From: DATFRY01 sp963764695
Lineage (GTDB): Bacteria > Myxococcota_A > Polyangia > Haliangiales > Haliangiaceae
NCBI GenBank assembly: GCA_963764695.1
Contig: CAVXTW010000020.1
Coordinates: 992,001-1,056,000, forward strand
Direction of reading: 5' to 3'
Length of the DNA: 64,000 nucleotides
Both the position numbers and the translations under genes were made by a program. Under the pieces are notes generated by a model. The model worked only from the letters and a program-made list of their open reading frames with translations. It searched no databases and was not told the DNA's origin. This document shows positions 37,611-45,978 of this stretch, piece after piece (the stretch's first letter is position 1; each line of letters starts with the position of its first letter).

Positions 37611-37670
37611 TGTCGCTCCGTCCGCGCGGACGTGTCGCACCCCCTGTCGCACCGGTGTCGCAGGTCGCAC
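37611..37670 (-). promoter_or_regulatory. Phased TGTCGCAC repeats, candidate enhancer of the sigma-54 promoter
   Basis: TGTCGC or near copies occur at 37611 (TGTCGCTC), 37633 (TGTCGCAC), 37645 (TGTCGCAC), 37656 (TGTCGCAG) and 37663 (GGTCGCAC). The first four are spaced 22, 12 and 11 bases apart, close to the helical repeat. They lie about 65-140 bp upstream of the -24/-12 box, the usual distance for activator-binding sites, and next to the gene of a Fis-type activator. The orientation is the same in all copies. Confidence 0.55.
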
Positions 37671-37702
37671 CAGCGGGCCGCGCACCGACGGTGGGCGCGG
37701 GC

Positions 37703-39250
37703 TCAGCGATAGCTCTGCGGATCGAGGTCGAACCGCTTCACCCAGCGCTGGATCTGCTTGCGGTCCTTGCCCATCGCGCGCGCGACGGCGCTGATGTTTC
37801 CGCCGTGTGCGCGCAGGCTCGCGATGACTTCTTCTCGCAGCCGGCGATCTTCGTCGCTGAGGGGACCGGTGACCGGCGCGCTCCCAGGATCGAGCAGGTC
37901 GTCGCCGTCCCCCACACCCGGATCGGTGTTTCCCGGCATGGGCGCGTCGCGCCACGCGTCAGCGGACACTCGCTCGCCGGATCCGGACACTCGCTCGCCG
38001 GACCCGGAGTCTCCGGCCACGGCCGGTCGCTCGGCGCTGAACCGCGCCCGCGCGCCGCTCTGGCGCACGTCGGCCGGCAGGTGGTCGAGCTGGATCGGCA
38101 CCGCGCCGGCCAGGATCGCCGCCGCCATCAGGCAGCTGTCCAGCTCGCGAACGTTGCGCGGCCACTGGTGAAGAAACAGCGTGCGCGCCGCCGCGGCGTC
38201 GATGGTGGGCAGGGCGGCGCCGCCGACCGCGTGGCGGGCCAGGAGCGTGCCGATGAGCAGGCCGAGGTCCTCGCCGCGCTGGCGAAGCGGCGGCAGCAGC
38301 ACGGTGTAGCCGGCCAGGCGCGCGTACAGATCCTGGCGGAACTCGCCGCGGTCGACCATCGCGCCCAGGTCGCGGTGGCTGGCCGCGACCACCCGGATGT
38401 CGACCTCGATCGGCCGGCTGGCTCCGACCGGCAGCACCTCGCGCTCTTGCAGGACGCGCAGGAGCGCCGCCTGCGACGCCATCGGCAGGTCGCCGATCTC
38501 GTCGAGAAACAGCGTGCCGTGGTGCGCGCTGCGCACCAGGCCGGGGCGATCCTCGCTGGCGCCGGAGAAGGCGCCGCGCCGGTGGCCGAACAGCTCGCTC
38601 TCGATCAGCGTGTCCGGCACGGCGCCGCAGTTGACCGCGACAAGGTCACCGGGCCGGCCCGACAGCGCGTGGATGGCGCGGGCCAGGAGCTCCTTGCCGG
38701 TGCCCGACTCGCCCGACAGCACGATCGGCAGCAGCGAGCGAGCCACCCGCTCCAGCTCGCCGAGCGCGCGCGCGTAGACCGGTGCCAGGGTGACCAGGCC
38801 GGGCGGCTGCTCGCGCAGATCCTCGATCGTGTAGTGCAGGTCGGAGGCATCCTCGACCGCCAGCGACACGCGCTCGCGGAACCAGAACAGCGTGTGGCCA
38901 AGCTCGATCAGATCGCCGTCGCGCAGCACCGCGCGGTCCACTGCGCTGCCGTTGACCACGGTGCCGTTCTTGGAGCCGGCGTCGTACAGGATCCAGCGGC
39001 CGAAGCTGGACTCGATGCGCGCGTGCTGGGACGACATCCAGCGGTCCGGGATGCGCACCGTGAGCTCCTCGCCGCCGGGGCCGGCGTGCCGCTCGACCTC
39101 GCGCTCGCGGCCGCGGCCGAGCAGCACCTGGGTGACCCCGCCGAGGGCATGGCGGGACGCGCCGGCGGCGAGGCGGTCGCACTCCAGCGCGACCACCAGC
39201 ACCGGCTGTGGCGTGGGCGCACCGGGGCCCACGCTCTTCTGCCCGTGCAT
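37703..39250 (-). CDS. FHA-domain sigma-54-dependent transcriptional activator
   Basis: 515 residues from ATG 39250; an in-frame ATG at 39301 overlaps the TonB gene stop and would add 17 unusual residues. An N-terminal FHA domain (LLGRGRE, WMSSQHARI, DAGSKNGTVVNG) would bind phosphothreonine. The AAA+ domain has Walker A GESGTGKE, the sigma-54 contact loop GAFSGA (Ser in place of the usual Thr in GAFTGA), and Walker B LFLDEIGDLP. The C-terminal Fis-type helix-turn-helix is NISAVARAMGKDRKQIQRWV. Activity is probably triggered by a Ser/Thr kinase. A near-perfect 18-bp tandem repeat encodes GSGERVS twice (about 37966-38001). The downstream sigma-54 promoter is its obvious target. Confidence 0.9.
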   Translation of the reverse strand: MHGQKSVGPGAPTPQPVLVVALECDRLAAGASRHALGGVTQVLLGRGREREVERHAGPGGEELTVRIPDRWMSSQHARIESSFGRWILYDAGSKNGTVVNGSAVDRAVLRDGDLIELGHTLFWFRERVSLAVEDASDLHYTIEDLREQPPGLVTLAPVYARALGELERVARSLLPIVLSGESGTGKELLARAIHALSGRPGDLVAVNCGAVPDTLIESELFGHRRGAFSGASEDRPGLVRSAHHGTLFLDEIGDLPMASQAALLRVLQEREVLPVGASRPIEVDIRVVAASHRDLGAMVDRGEFRQDLYARLAGYTVLLPPLRQRGEDLGLLIGTLLARHAVGGAALPTIDAAAARTLFLHQWPRNVRELDSCLMAAAILAGAVPIQLDHLPADVRQSGARARFSAERPAVAGDSGSGERVSGSGERVSADAWRDAPMPGNTDPGVGDGDDLLDPGSAPVTGPLSDEDRRLREEVIASLRAHGGNISAVARAMGKDRKQIQRWVKRFDLDPQSYR

Positions 39251-39291
39251 GCTGAGAGTGAGAATCCGCCGGTCCCGGCACCCCCCGCAAT

Positions 39292-41205
39292 CTACTTCCA
39301 TTCGCCCTGCACGACCAGCACCAGCACGCGCCCAGGCGAGGGCACGCCGGCGCGCTCCTGGTAGTCAGCGCCGCCGGCGTTGTCGATGCGCGCGGAGGCC
39401 AGGAGATCGGCCGGGAGCGCGGCCCACGCGCTCACATCGAGCAGCGTGCGCCCCGGCAGTGTGTTCTGGCGATCGAGCTGCTCGCTCTGGCGGCGCAGGC
39501 GCACCAGGGCCCCGGCGCGGCCGAGGCGGCCCTCGATCCATGCGGTGGCGCGGTGGCGCGGCAAGAAGTCGAGCGCGTCGCTGCCGGTCTCCTCCGAAAT
39601 CGCGTCAGTGAAGCTGTAGCTGGCGCCCCCGCCCAGGCGCCGGCCGCGCGCGATCTCCACGGCGCTGTCGATCCCGCGGGTGTCGAAGGCGCCCAGGTTG
39701 ACCAGCTCGCGGGTCTCGGTGCCCAGGCGGATGAGCCCATTCGAGCGGCGCAGGTACGACGCGAGGCGCAGCTCGAGCCAGCGCGACGGCCGCACGCTCA
39801 CCTCGCTCTCGCCGAACCAGACCTGCTCCGGCCCGAGCGACTCGCTGCCGATGTCCGGGCGGAAGCGCTCGCGCAGGGTCGGCAGCCGGCCCTTGCGCCC
39901 GCCGATGAGCCGCAGCGCGAGCGCGGCGGCCGGCGACCAGGTCGCGGTCAGCTTGGCCTCGGGCCAGGCGTCGGCGTCGATGCCGGACGGCGCGGCCAGG
40001 CCCAGCGCGCCGTCGAGGCGCCACGGCCCGTCGGCCAGCTGGGCGCCGGCCGCCACCTCGATCAGCGTGGCGCGGCCGCCGGTGTCGTCGCCATCGAAGG
40101 CGGTGACGTCGGCCTGCTCGCTGTCGACCGCGGCCGAGCCGATGACGTGCACGCGCGGGCCGAGCGGGCGGTTGGCCAGAAAGCCGGCGCCGACCCGGGT
40201 GGCCTCGAGCTCCTCGCGCGAGACCTCTTGCTCGAGCTCCGGGTCGGAGAAGCTGCGCGAGTCGCGGCGCAGGAGGTGGCCGTAGCCGCGCCCCTGCAGG
40301 CGCCAGCCGCCCAGCTCGTCGTCGACGGTGAGGCCGGCGCGGGCCTGGGTCTCGGCGTCGATGACAAGGATGTCCTGCACGCCGTCCTCGCCCGGCGGCA
40401 CCACGAAGCCGCCGGTCTGCGCCGACAGGTCGGCGACCGCGCGCCGCCGAGATCGCCGGTACTCGAGGCGCAGCGCGCCGGCCGCCTGGCGCCGATCCTC
40501 GGGAACGATCGCTCCGGGCGCGCCGTCTGGCATGACGGCATAGTCGCGCAGCCCGAGGGTGCCGGCGGCGGACGCACGCAGCGCCAGGTTGCGGGCGACG
40601 GGCGCCCGGCCCGACGCGCTGGCCTCCGCCGAGGGCAGGCTGGAGCCGAGCACGCGCGCGGCGACCAGGCGCGGCCCGACCGCGTCGCGGGTGTGCACCT
40701 CGATGACGCCGCCCGGGCCGCCGGCGCCGTCGATGGGGGACGCGGGCGACGACGAGACCCGGATCTGCACGATGTCGGTGACCGGGATCGACGAGATGTC
40801 GAGGTTGCCGTAGTACGGGTCGCCGATCGACACGCCGTCGACCAGGATCTTGACCGAGCCCTTGCGCGCGCCGCGGATCTCGACCTGGCGGCCGCCGCGG
40901 CCCTGCTCGCGCACGACGATGTCGGGCAGCAGCTCGAGGGCGTCGGCCAGGTTGCTGGCCCCGCGGCGGGCCAGCTCGGCGCCGGTCAGGCGCAGCTCGG
41001 TGTCGCGATCGAACGGCTTGTCGGGGCGCTCGCCCCACACGACGATCGCCTCGCCGGTGATGGCCGGGTCGAGAAAGACCGCGTCCTCGGGCGACAGCGC
41101 CGGCGCCGATGGGGCAGGGGCGTGCTCAGGCTGCGCCGAGGCGGGCCCGGCCAGAGAGACGACGAGAACGAGCGCGACCAGGCGCTCGCACGACACGCGA
41201 GACAT
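39292..41205 (-). CDS. TonB-dependent outer-membrane receptor
   Basis: 637 residues. A signal peptide (about 1-24, ending PASAQ) is followed by a plug domain (AELARRGASNLADALELLPD, VEIRGARKGSVKILVDGV, GPGGVIEVHTRD) and a beta-barrel of alternating strands. The plug most resembles BtuB/siderophore-type receptors; the substrate cannot be told. The final residues (VLVVQGEWK) are an atypical barrel end without C-terminal Phe/Trp as last residue. The gene lies 35 bp downstream of ku on the same strand and 41 bp upstream of the activator gene. Confidence 0.88.
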   Translation of the reverse strand: MSRVSCERLVALVLVVSLAGPASAQPEHAPAPSAPALSPEDAVFLDPAITGEAIVVWGERPDKPFDRDTELRLTGAELARRGASNLADALELLPDIVVREQGRGGRQVEIRGARKGSVKILVDGVSIGDPYYGNLDISSIPVTDIVQIRVSSSPASPIDGAGGPGGVIEVHTRDAVGPRLVAARVLGSSLPSAEASASGRAPVARNLALRASAAGTLGLRDYAVMPDGAPGAIVPEDRRQAAGALRLEYRRSRRRAVADLSAQTGGFVVPPGEDGVQDILVIDAETQARAGLTVDDELGGWRLQGRGYGHLLRRDSRSFSDPELEQEVSREELEATRVGAGFLANRPLGPRVHVIGSAAVDSEQADVTAFDGDDTGGRATLIEVAAGAQLADGPWRLDGALGLAAPSGIDADAWPEAKLTATWSPAAALALRLIGGRKGRLPTLRERFRPDIGSESLGPEQVWFGESEVSVRPSRWLELRLASYLRRSNGLIRLGTETRELVNLGAFDTRGIDSAVEIARGRRLGGGASYSFTDAISEETGSDALDFLPRHRATAWIEGRLGRAGALVRLRRQSEQLDRQNTLPGRTLLDVSAWAALPADLLASARIDNAGGADYQERAGVPSPGRVLVLVVQGEWK

Positions 41206-41240
41206 CGATCAACTGCTCTCTCACCCCGGCAACGGCGCTG

Positions 41241-42155
41241 TCATCCCCGGCGGCCCGCGGACCGCTTCTCCGACCTCCCGTCGGCCTTGTCCTCACCCTT
41301 GGTGCCCTTGCGCGACGACGCCTTCTTGGCCGGACGCTCCTCGGCCTCTGTCTCGGCGGCGGCCTCGCCGTCGCTGCCGCCCATGCCCAGGCTCTTGCGC
41401 AGCGCCTCCATGAGGTCGATGACCTGGGCCTGCGGCGCCGGCTCCGGTGCGGCGGTGATCTCCTCGCCCTGCACCTTCTTCTCGATGATGGCGAGCATCC
41501 GCTCCTTGACCTCGTCCTCGTACTTGTCCGGCACGAACTTCTTCTCCGCGATCTGCTCGATGAGCTGGACGGCGAGCTTGACCTCCGCGGTGGTGGCCGG
41601 CTTGCCCTCCTTGATCGGCACCTCGTCGAACGACTTGATCTCGTCCGAGTAGTGCAGCTGGTGCAGGATGAGGCCCTCCGAGCCGTACGGCCGCACCAGC
41701 ACCAGGTACTGCTTGCCGCGGGCGGCGTACTTGGCGAGCCCGACCAGGCCGGTCTCGTTCATCGCCTCGATGAGCAGCTTGTAGGCGCGCTCGCCGCCCT
41801 TGTCCGGGCCCATGTAGTAGGAGCGCTCGAAGTAGACCGGGTCCACTTCCTTGGCCGGCACGAACTCGGTCAGCGCGATCGTGTTGTCCGCGACCTCCTG
41901 CAGCGCCTTGTACTCCTCGTCGGACAGCTTGACGTACTGCCCCTTGGCGAACTCGTAGCCGCGCACGGTCTCGTCGCGCGTCACCACGCGATCGTGGGTC
42001 GGGCAGATGTACTGCTGCTTGAGCCGCGTGCCGCACTCCTCGTGGAGCATGTTGAAGTGGATGTCGTTGGCGGTCTCGTGCGCCGAGTAGAGCTTGATCG
42101 GGATCGAGACCAGGCCGAAGGACACCGTGGCGGAACTGATGGCGCGAGCGGGCAT
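41241..42155 (-). CDS. ku: Ku protein (non-homologous end joining)
   Basis: 304 residues with the full Ku core: MPARAISSATVSFGLVSIPI at the start, MLHEECGTRLKQQYICPTHD, GYEFAKGQYVKLSDEEYKAL, and GLVGLAKYAARGKQYLVLVR. A Lys/Arg-rich C-terminal tail (~265-304) is typical of bacterial Ku and helps bind DNA. Ku homodimers ring broken DNA ends and recruit LigD. ATG 42155 has GAGGAG eight bases upstream. It is divergent from ligD with 45 bp between the start codons, so the two are probably controlled together. Confidence 0.95.
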   Translation of the reverse strand: MPARAISSATVSFGLVSIPIKLYSAHETANDIHFNMLHEECGTRLKQQYICPTHDRVVTRDETVRGYEFAKGQYVKLSDEEYKALQEVADNTIALTEFVPAKEVDPVYFERSYYMGPDKGGERAYKLLIEAMNETGLVGLAKYAARGKQYLVLVRPYGSEGLILHQLHYSDEIKSFDEVPIKEGKPATTAEVKLAVQLIEQIAEKKFVPDKYEDEVKERMLAIIEKKVQGEEITAAPEPAPQAQVIDLMEALRKSLGMGGSDGEAAAETEAEERPAKKASSRKGTKGEDKADGRSEKRSAGRRG

Positions 42156-42200
42156 GAATCGAGGCTCCTCGTTTCCCGCTATAGTACCAATGCGTATCTC
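42156..42200. promoter_or_regulatory. Shared ku/ligD divergent promoter region
   Basis: The 45 bp between the start codons holds TATAGTA (42181-42187), which reads as a -10-like box in both directions (TATAGT forward, TACTAT reverse). No convincing -35 was found inside the spacer; any -35 would lie within the opposite coding region. Confidence 0.35.
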
Positions 42201-44873
42201 ATGCCCGCGAATTCAGGTTCGGATGACCGTCTCGGCCGCTATCGCGCCATGCGCTCGGCCGGCCGGACACCTGAACCTTTTGGCAGTGGCGCGGCCGGGA
42301 CCGCTGCGCCGGCGCCCGCCGGACGGGCCCGCTTCGTGGTCCAGAAGCACGCTGCCCGCCGCCTGCACTACGACTTCCGCCTCGAAATGGAGGGCGTGCT
42401 CACGTCCTGGGCGGTTCCGCGCGGCCCCTCGCTCGATCCGAAGGAAAAGCGCATGGCGGTCATGGTCGAGAACCATCCGCTCGAGTACGCCGATTTCGAG
42501 GGAGTGATCCCGGAGGGCAACTACGGGGCCGGCGCGGTCATCGTGTGGGACCGCGGCTCGTGGCAGGAGGTGCACGAGCCGGGCGCCAGCCTCGAGAGCG
42601 GCAAGCTGCTGTTCGACCTGCACGGTCACAAGCTGCGCGGCCGCTGGACCCTGGTGCGCACGAAGCGCAGCGGCACGGGCGGCGCCTTCGACGGCTCCGA
42701 CCAGAAGGCGCAGAGCGAGTGGCTGCTCATCAAGAAGCCGGACGGCTTCGCGGATCCGGCCGGCCAGCGCCCGCCGGGCGAGCACTCGGTGCTGTCGGGC
42801 CAGACCATCGAGGATCTGCAGACCGGCAGCTCGCGGGCCGAGCAGGTGCGCAGCGCGCTGGTCGAGGCGGGCGCGCCGCGCCGGCGGGTCGATCCCGACG
42901 CCCTGCGCCTGATGCTGTGCGAGAGCCGCGAGGAGCCGTTCGGGGGCAAGGGCTGGCTGTTCGAGCTCAAGCACGACGGCTTCCGCCTCCTGGGCGGCAA
43001 GGTGGAGGGCGCCCGGCCGTTCCTGCGCTACCGCGGCGGGCGCGACGCCACCCAGGTCTATCCGGAAATCGATCTCGCGCTGCGCTCGCTGCCGGTCAAC
43101 TCCCTGCTGCTCGACGGCGAGGTGGTGGTGTGCGACGCGGCCGGCCGCCCCGACTTCGGCCGGCTGCAGACCCGCGCCATGCTGGGCCGGCCGCGCGACA
43201 TCGCGCGCGCCGCGGTGACCCATCCGGCGACGTACATGGTGTTCGACCTGCTCGCCTTCGACGGGCTGGATGCGCGCGACCTGCCCCTGGCCGAGCGCAA
43301 GCGCCTCCTGCGCCTGCTCCTGCCCGGCGCCGGCGTGCTGCGCTACGTCGACCACATCGAGGAGGTGGGCCAGGCGTTCTACAAGGGCGCGCTGTCGCTC
43401 GGGCTCGAGGGCATGGTCGGCAAGCGCGCCGACTCGCCGTACCGGCCGGGGCGCCAGTCGACCTGGATCAAGGTGCGCTCGACCCGGGTCGGCGACTTCG
43501 CGGTGGTCGGCTACACGCCGCCGTCGGGGGCCGGGCGCATCGGCTTCGGCGGCCTGCACCTGGCGCTCAAGGGGCCGGCCGGCTGGGTCTACGCCGGCAA
43601 GGTGGGCGGCGGCTTCGCCGAGGCGGAGCTGGTCCGCGTGCACGGCGTGCTCGAGAAGGCGAAGCGCGCCACCTACGGCTTCGAGGTGCCGACCGGCGCG
43701 GCCGGCAGCGTCTGGGTCGAGCCCAGCCTGGTGGTCAGCGTGCGCTACAAGGAGTGGCCCGAGGGCAAGCTCCTGCGCCAGCCGACCTTCCTCAGCCTGC
43801 GCAGCGACAAGAAGCCGGAGGAGTGCGAGCTGTCGCAGCGCCCGCCGGCCGACGACGAGCCGCCGCCGGTCGCGGAGGAACCGGAGCCGGTGGCGGCCAG
43901 CGCCGCGCCGTCCGAGCGGACCGTCGCGTTCTCCAACCTGGGCAAGATCTTCTGGCCGGACGAGCGCATCACCAAGGGCGATCTCATCGCGTTCTATCGC
44001 GACGTCGGGCCGTGGCTGTTGCCGTACCTCGAGGACCGGCCGCTGGTGCTGACCCGCTATCCGGACGGCATCGCGGGAAAGTCGTTCTATCAGAAGGACG
44101 CGCCGGAGTGGGCGCCGGAGTGGGTGCGCACCGAGTCGGTGTGGAGCGAGCACTCCGAGCGCGACATCCACTACTTCGTGTGCGACGACGTCGACGTCCT
44201 GCAGTACGTCGTCAACCTGGGCACCATCCCGCTGCACATCTGGTGCAGCCGGGTCTCGGATCTCGCGAAGCCGGACTGGTGCATCCTCGATCTCGATCCC
44301 AAGGGGGCGCCGTTCTCCGACGTCATCGACGTCGCACTGGCCATCCGGCGCGTGTGCGACGACATCGAGCTGGAGACGTTCATCAAGACAAGCGGCTCGA
44401 CCGGGCTGCACGTGCTCATCCCACTCGGACGCCAGTGCACCTACGAGCAGAGCCGCACCCTGGCCGGGCTGGTCGCGCGCATCGTCGAGTCGGAGCGGTC
44501 CGACATCGCGACAATGGTGCGGGTCATCGACGCGCGGCGCGGCAAGGTCTACCTCGACTGGCTGCAGAACCGGCACGGACAGCTCCTTGTGTCGCCGTTC
44601 AGCGTGCGGCCCTTGCCCGGCGCGCCGGTGTCGATGCCGCTGCGCTGGAGCGAGGTCGGGCCCAAGCTCGACCCGTCGCGCTTCACCCTCAAGACGGCGC
44701 AGCGCCGCATGGAGCGGCTGGGCGACGACCCGGTGCGCCCGGTCCTGGATCGCAAGCCGGATCTGCTCGCGGCGCTGGGGCGACTGGGCGAGCGCCTCCA
44801 GTCCGAGCCGCGCTCGCGTCCGCCCGAACGACCGGCGCGCCGGTCGCGGCGGGCCGGCCCCAAAATGCGGTAA
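42201..44873 (+). CDS. ligD: Multifunctional ATP-dependent DNA ligase LigD
   Basis: 890 residues in the order phosphoesterase-ligase-polymerase. Residues ~43-185 are the 3'-phosphoesterase (FVVQKHAARRLHYDFRLEME, VIPEGNYGAGAVIVWD). Residues ~233-545 are the ligase with nucleotidyl-lysine K257 (FELKHDGFR), EGMVGKRADSPYRPGR and the OB fold. Residues ~590-870 are the primase-polymerase (KIFWPDERITKGDLIAFY, DLDPKGAPFSDV, TSGSTGLHVLIPL). The enzyme trims, fills and seals ends held by Ku. ATG 42201 is used; another ATG at 42190 is out of frame. The domain order is as in Pseudomonas, not Mycobacterium. Confidence 0.95.
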   Translation: MPANSGSDDRLGRYRAMRSAGRTPEPFGSGAAGTAAPAPAGRARFVVQKHAARRLHYDFRLEMEGVLTSWAVPRGPSLDPKEKRMAVMVENHPLEYADFEGVIPEGNYGAGAVIVWDRGSWQEVHEPGASLESGKLLFDLHGHKLRGRWTLVRTKRSGTGGAFDGSDQKAQSEWLLIKKPDGFADPAGQRPPGEHSVLSGQTIEDLQTGSSRAEQVRSALVEAGAPRRRVDPDALRLMLCESREEPFGGKGWLFELKHDGFRLLGGKVEGARPFLRYRGGRDATQVYPEIDLALRSLPVNSLLLDGEVVVCDAAGRPDFGRLQTRAMLGRPRDIARAAVTHPATYMVFDLLAFDGLDARDLPLAERKRLLRLLLPGAGVLRYVDHIEEVGQAFYKGALSLGLEGMVGKRADSPYRPGRQSTWIKVRSTRVGDFAVVGYTPPSGAGRIGFGGLHLALKGPAGWVYAGKVGGGFAEAELVRVHGVLEKAKRATYGFEVPTGAAGSVWVEPSLVVSVRYKEWPEGKLLRQPTFLSLRSDKKPEECELSQRPPADDEPPPVAEEPEPVAASAAPSERTVAFSNLGKIFWPDERITKGDLIAFYRDVGPWLLPYLEDRPLVLTRYPDGIAGKSFYQKDAPEWAPEWVRTESVWSEHSERDIHYFVCDDVDVLQYVVNLGTIPLHIWCSRVSDLAKPDWCILDLDPKGAPFSDVIDVALAIRRVCDDIELETFIKTSGSTGLHVLIPLGRQCTYEQSRTLAGLVARIVESERSDIATMVRVIDARRGKVYLDWLQNRHGQLLVSPFSVRPLPGAPVSMPLRWSEVGPKLDPSRFTLKTAQRRMERLGDDPVRPVLDRKPDLLAALGRLGERLQSEPRSRPPERPARRSRRAGPKMR

Positions 44874-45009
44874 CATCGCGTTCGGTCATGCGAGAGCACG
44901 CCGGCCAGCGGGGACCTGTATACGTTTTCTTCGGGAACGGAGAAGCCGGCGCCGCGCCCGCCGCGGCCGATGCGGCTCCAGCCCATCCGACCACGGAAGC
45001 GATGCCAAG

Positions 45010-45975
45010 GTGTCTGTAAGCCTGCAGATCATCCCGGGGAAGGTGGTCTCGCGCGCGGAGTTCGTCGCCACCCATCCGCCGTACTCGATCGCGCTCGACG
45101 GCTACGCGCGCGGCGAGCCGTTCCTCGAGATCACCGGGCGCGGGCCGTACCGCAACTTCAACCACCACGAGTCGGTCGACCGGAGCTGCACGTCGGCCAC
45201 CTGCGAGCAGGTGCGGCGCGCGGTCATCCTGGGCCTGTTCGACCTGTATCACGGCAAGCACGGGCCGCGCGCCACGGTCTGGGTCAACGACTGCGATCAG
45301 GACGTGTGCCTGGCCACGTGGATCCTGTTCCATCCGCAGCGCGCCGGAGAGCCGTGGGTGCGCACGCTGGCCTATGTCGAGGACCTGCTCGACATGTCGG
45401 CCGGCGGGTTCCCCTTGCCCGACCAGCGCGATCTGCTCGGCGAGGTGCGCTGGGTGTTCGAGCCGTACACCGCGCGGCGCCCGGAGCTGTCGACCCTGGA
45501 CGCCGACGGCATGGCCCGCATCCTCGACGAGGTGCACCACCGCATCGAGCGCTTCCTGCGCGGGCAGGGCGAGACCCTGCCGCTGCTCGGCGACTACCGC
45601 GCTGTCGGCGGCGGCGACGGCTGGATGCTGGTCCAGGTCGATCACCAGCACGCCCGCCAGAAGATGGTCGAGGCCGGGGTGAAGGCCGCCGTCGAGATCT
45701 ACTCGCAGGCGGGCGATCGCTACCTCTACTCGGTGTGGCGGCGCTCCGAGTACATCGTCGATTTCCCGGTGGCCGAGATCCTGCGCGAGCTCAACCGCGC
45801 CGAGGGCTACGAGCTGGACGATCTGCGCGGCTGGGGCGGCTCCGAGAACGTGGGCGGCTCGCCGCGAGGCCGCGGCAGCCGGCTCACGCCGGCGCAGGTC
45901 GAGACCGTCGTCAACCAGGTGGTGGCTCGGTCGCACTCCGCGCGGCTGGCGGCGGAAGCGCAGACCGAGGGCTAG
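45010..45975 (+). CDS. Conserved hypothetical protein (321 aa)
   Basis: No named family is recognised. The chain is cytoplasmic-looking. Its most striking parts are EITGRGPYRNFNHHESVD, VDRSCTSATCEQVRRA and VWVNDCDQDVCLATWIL, which place His, Asp and Cys residues in a pattern that could bind metal, somewhat like DHH-type phosphoesterases; this is a guess from motif shape. GTG 45010 is the only start near the conserved segment. It ends 3 bp before the monooxygenase gene (GTG at 45979), so the two are an operon and may share a pathway. Confidence 0.65.
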   Translation: MSVSLQIIPGKVVSRAEFVATHPPYSIALDGYARGEPFLEITGRGPYRNFNHHESVDRSCTSATCEQVRRAVILGLFDLYHGKHGPRATVWVNDCDQDVCLATWILFHPQRAGEPWVRTLAYVEDLLDMSAGGFPLPDQRDLLGEVRWVFEPYTARRPELSTLDADGMARILDEVHHRIERFLRGQGETLPLLGDYRAVGGGDGWMLVQVDHQHARQKMVEAGVKAAVEIYSQAGDRYLYSVWRRSEYIVDFPVAEILRELNRAEGYELDDLRGWGGSENVGGSPRGRGSRLTPAQVETVVNQVVARSHSARLAAEAQTEG

Positions 45976-45978
45976 AGC

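Noticed and set aside
42213..44876. Open frame of 887 codons on the minus strand opposite ligD
   Set aside because: It is the GC-rich antisense shadow of ligD. The translation is Arg/His/Gln-rich low-complexity sequence with no domain, while the plus strand encodes a complete LigD.
44888..45019. 43-codon plus-strand frame between ligD and the gene at 45010
   Set aside because: No ribosome site or conserved feature; it runs into the next gene and ends in an Ala/Pro-rich tail typical of chance GC-rich frames.
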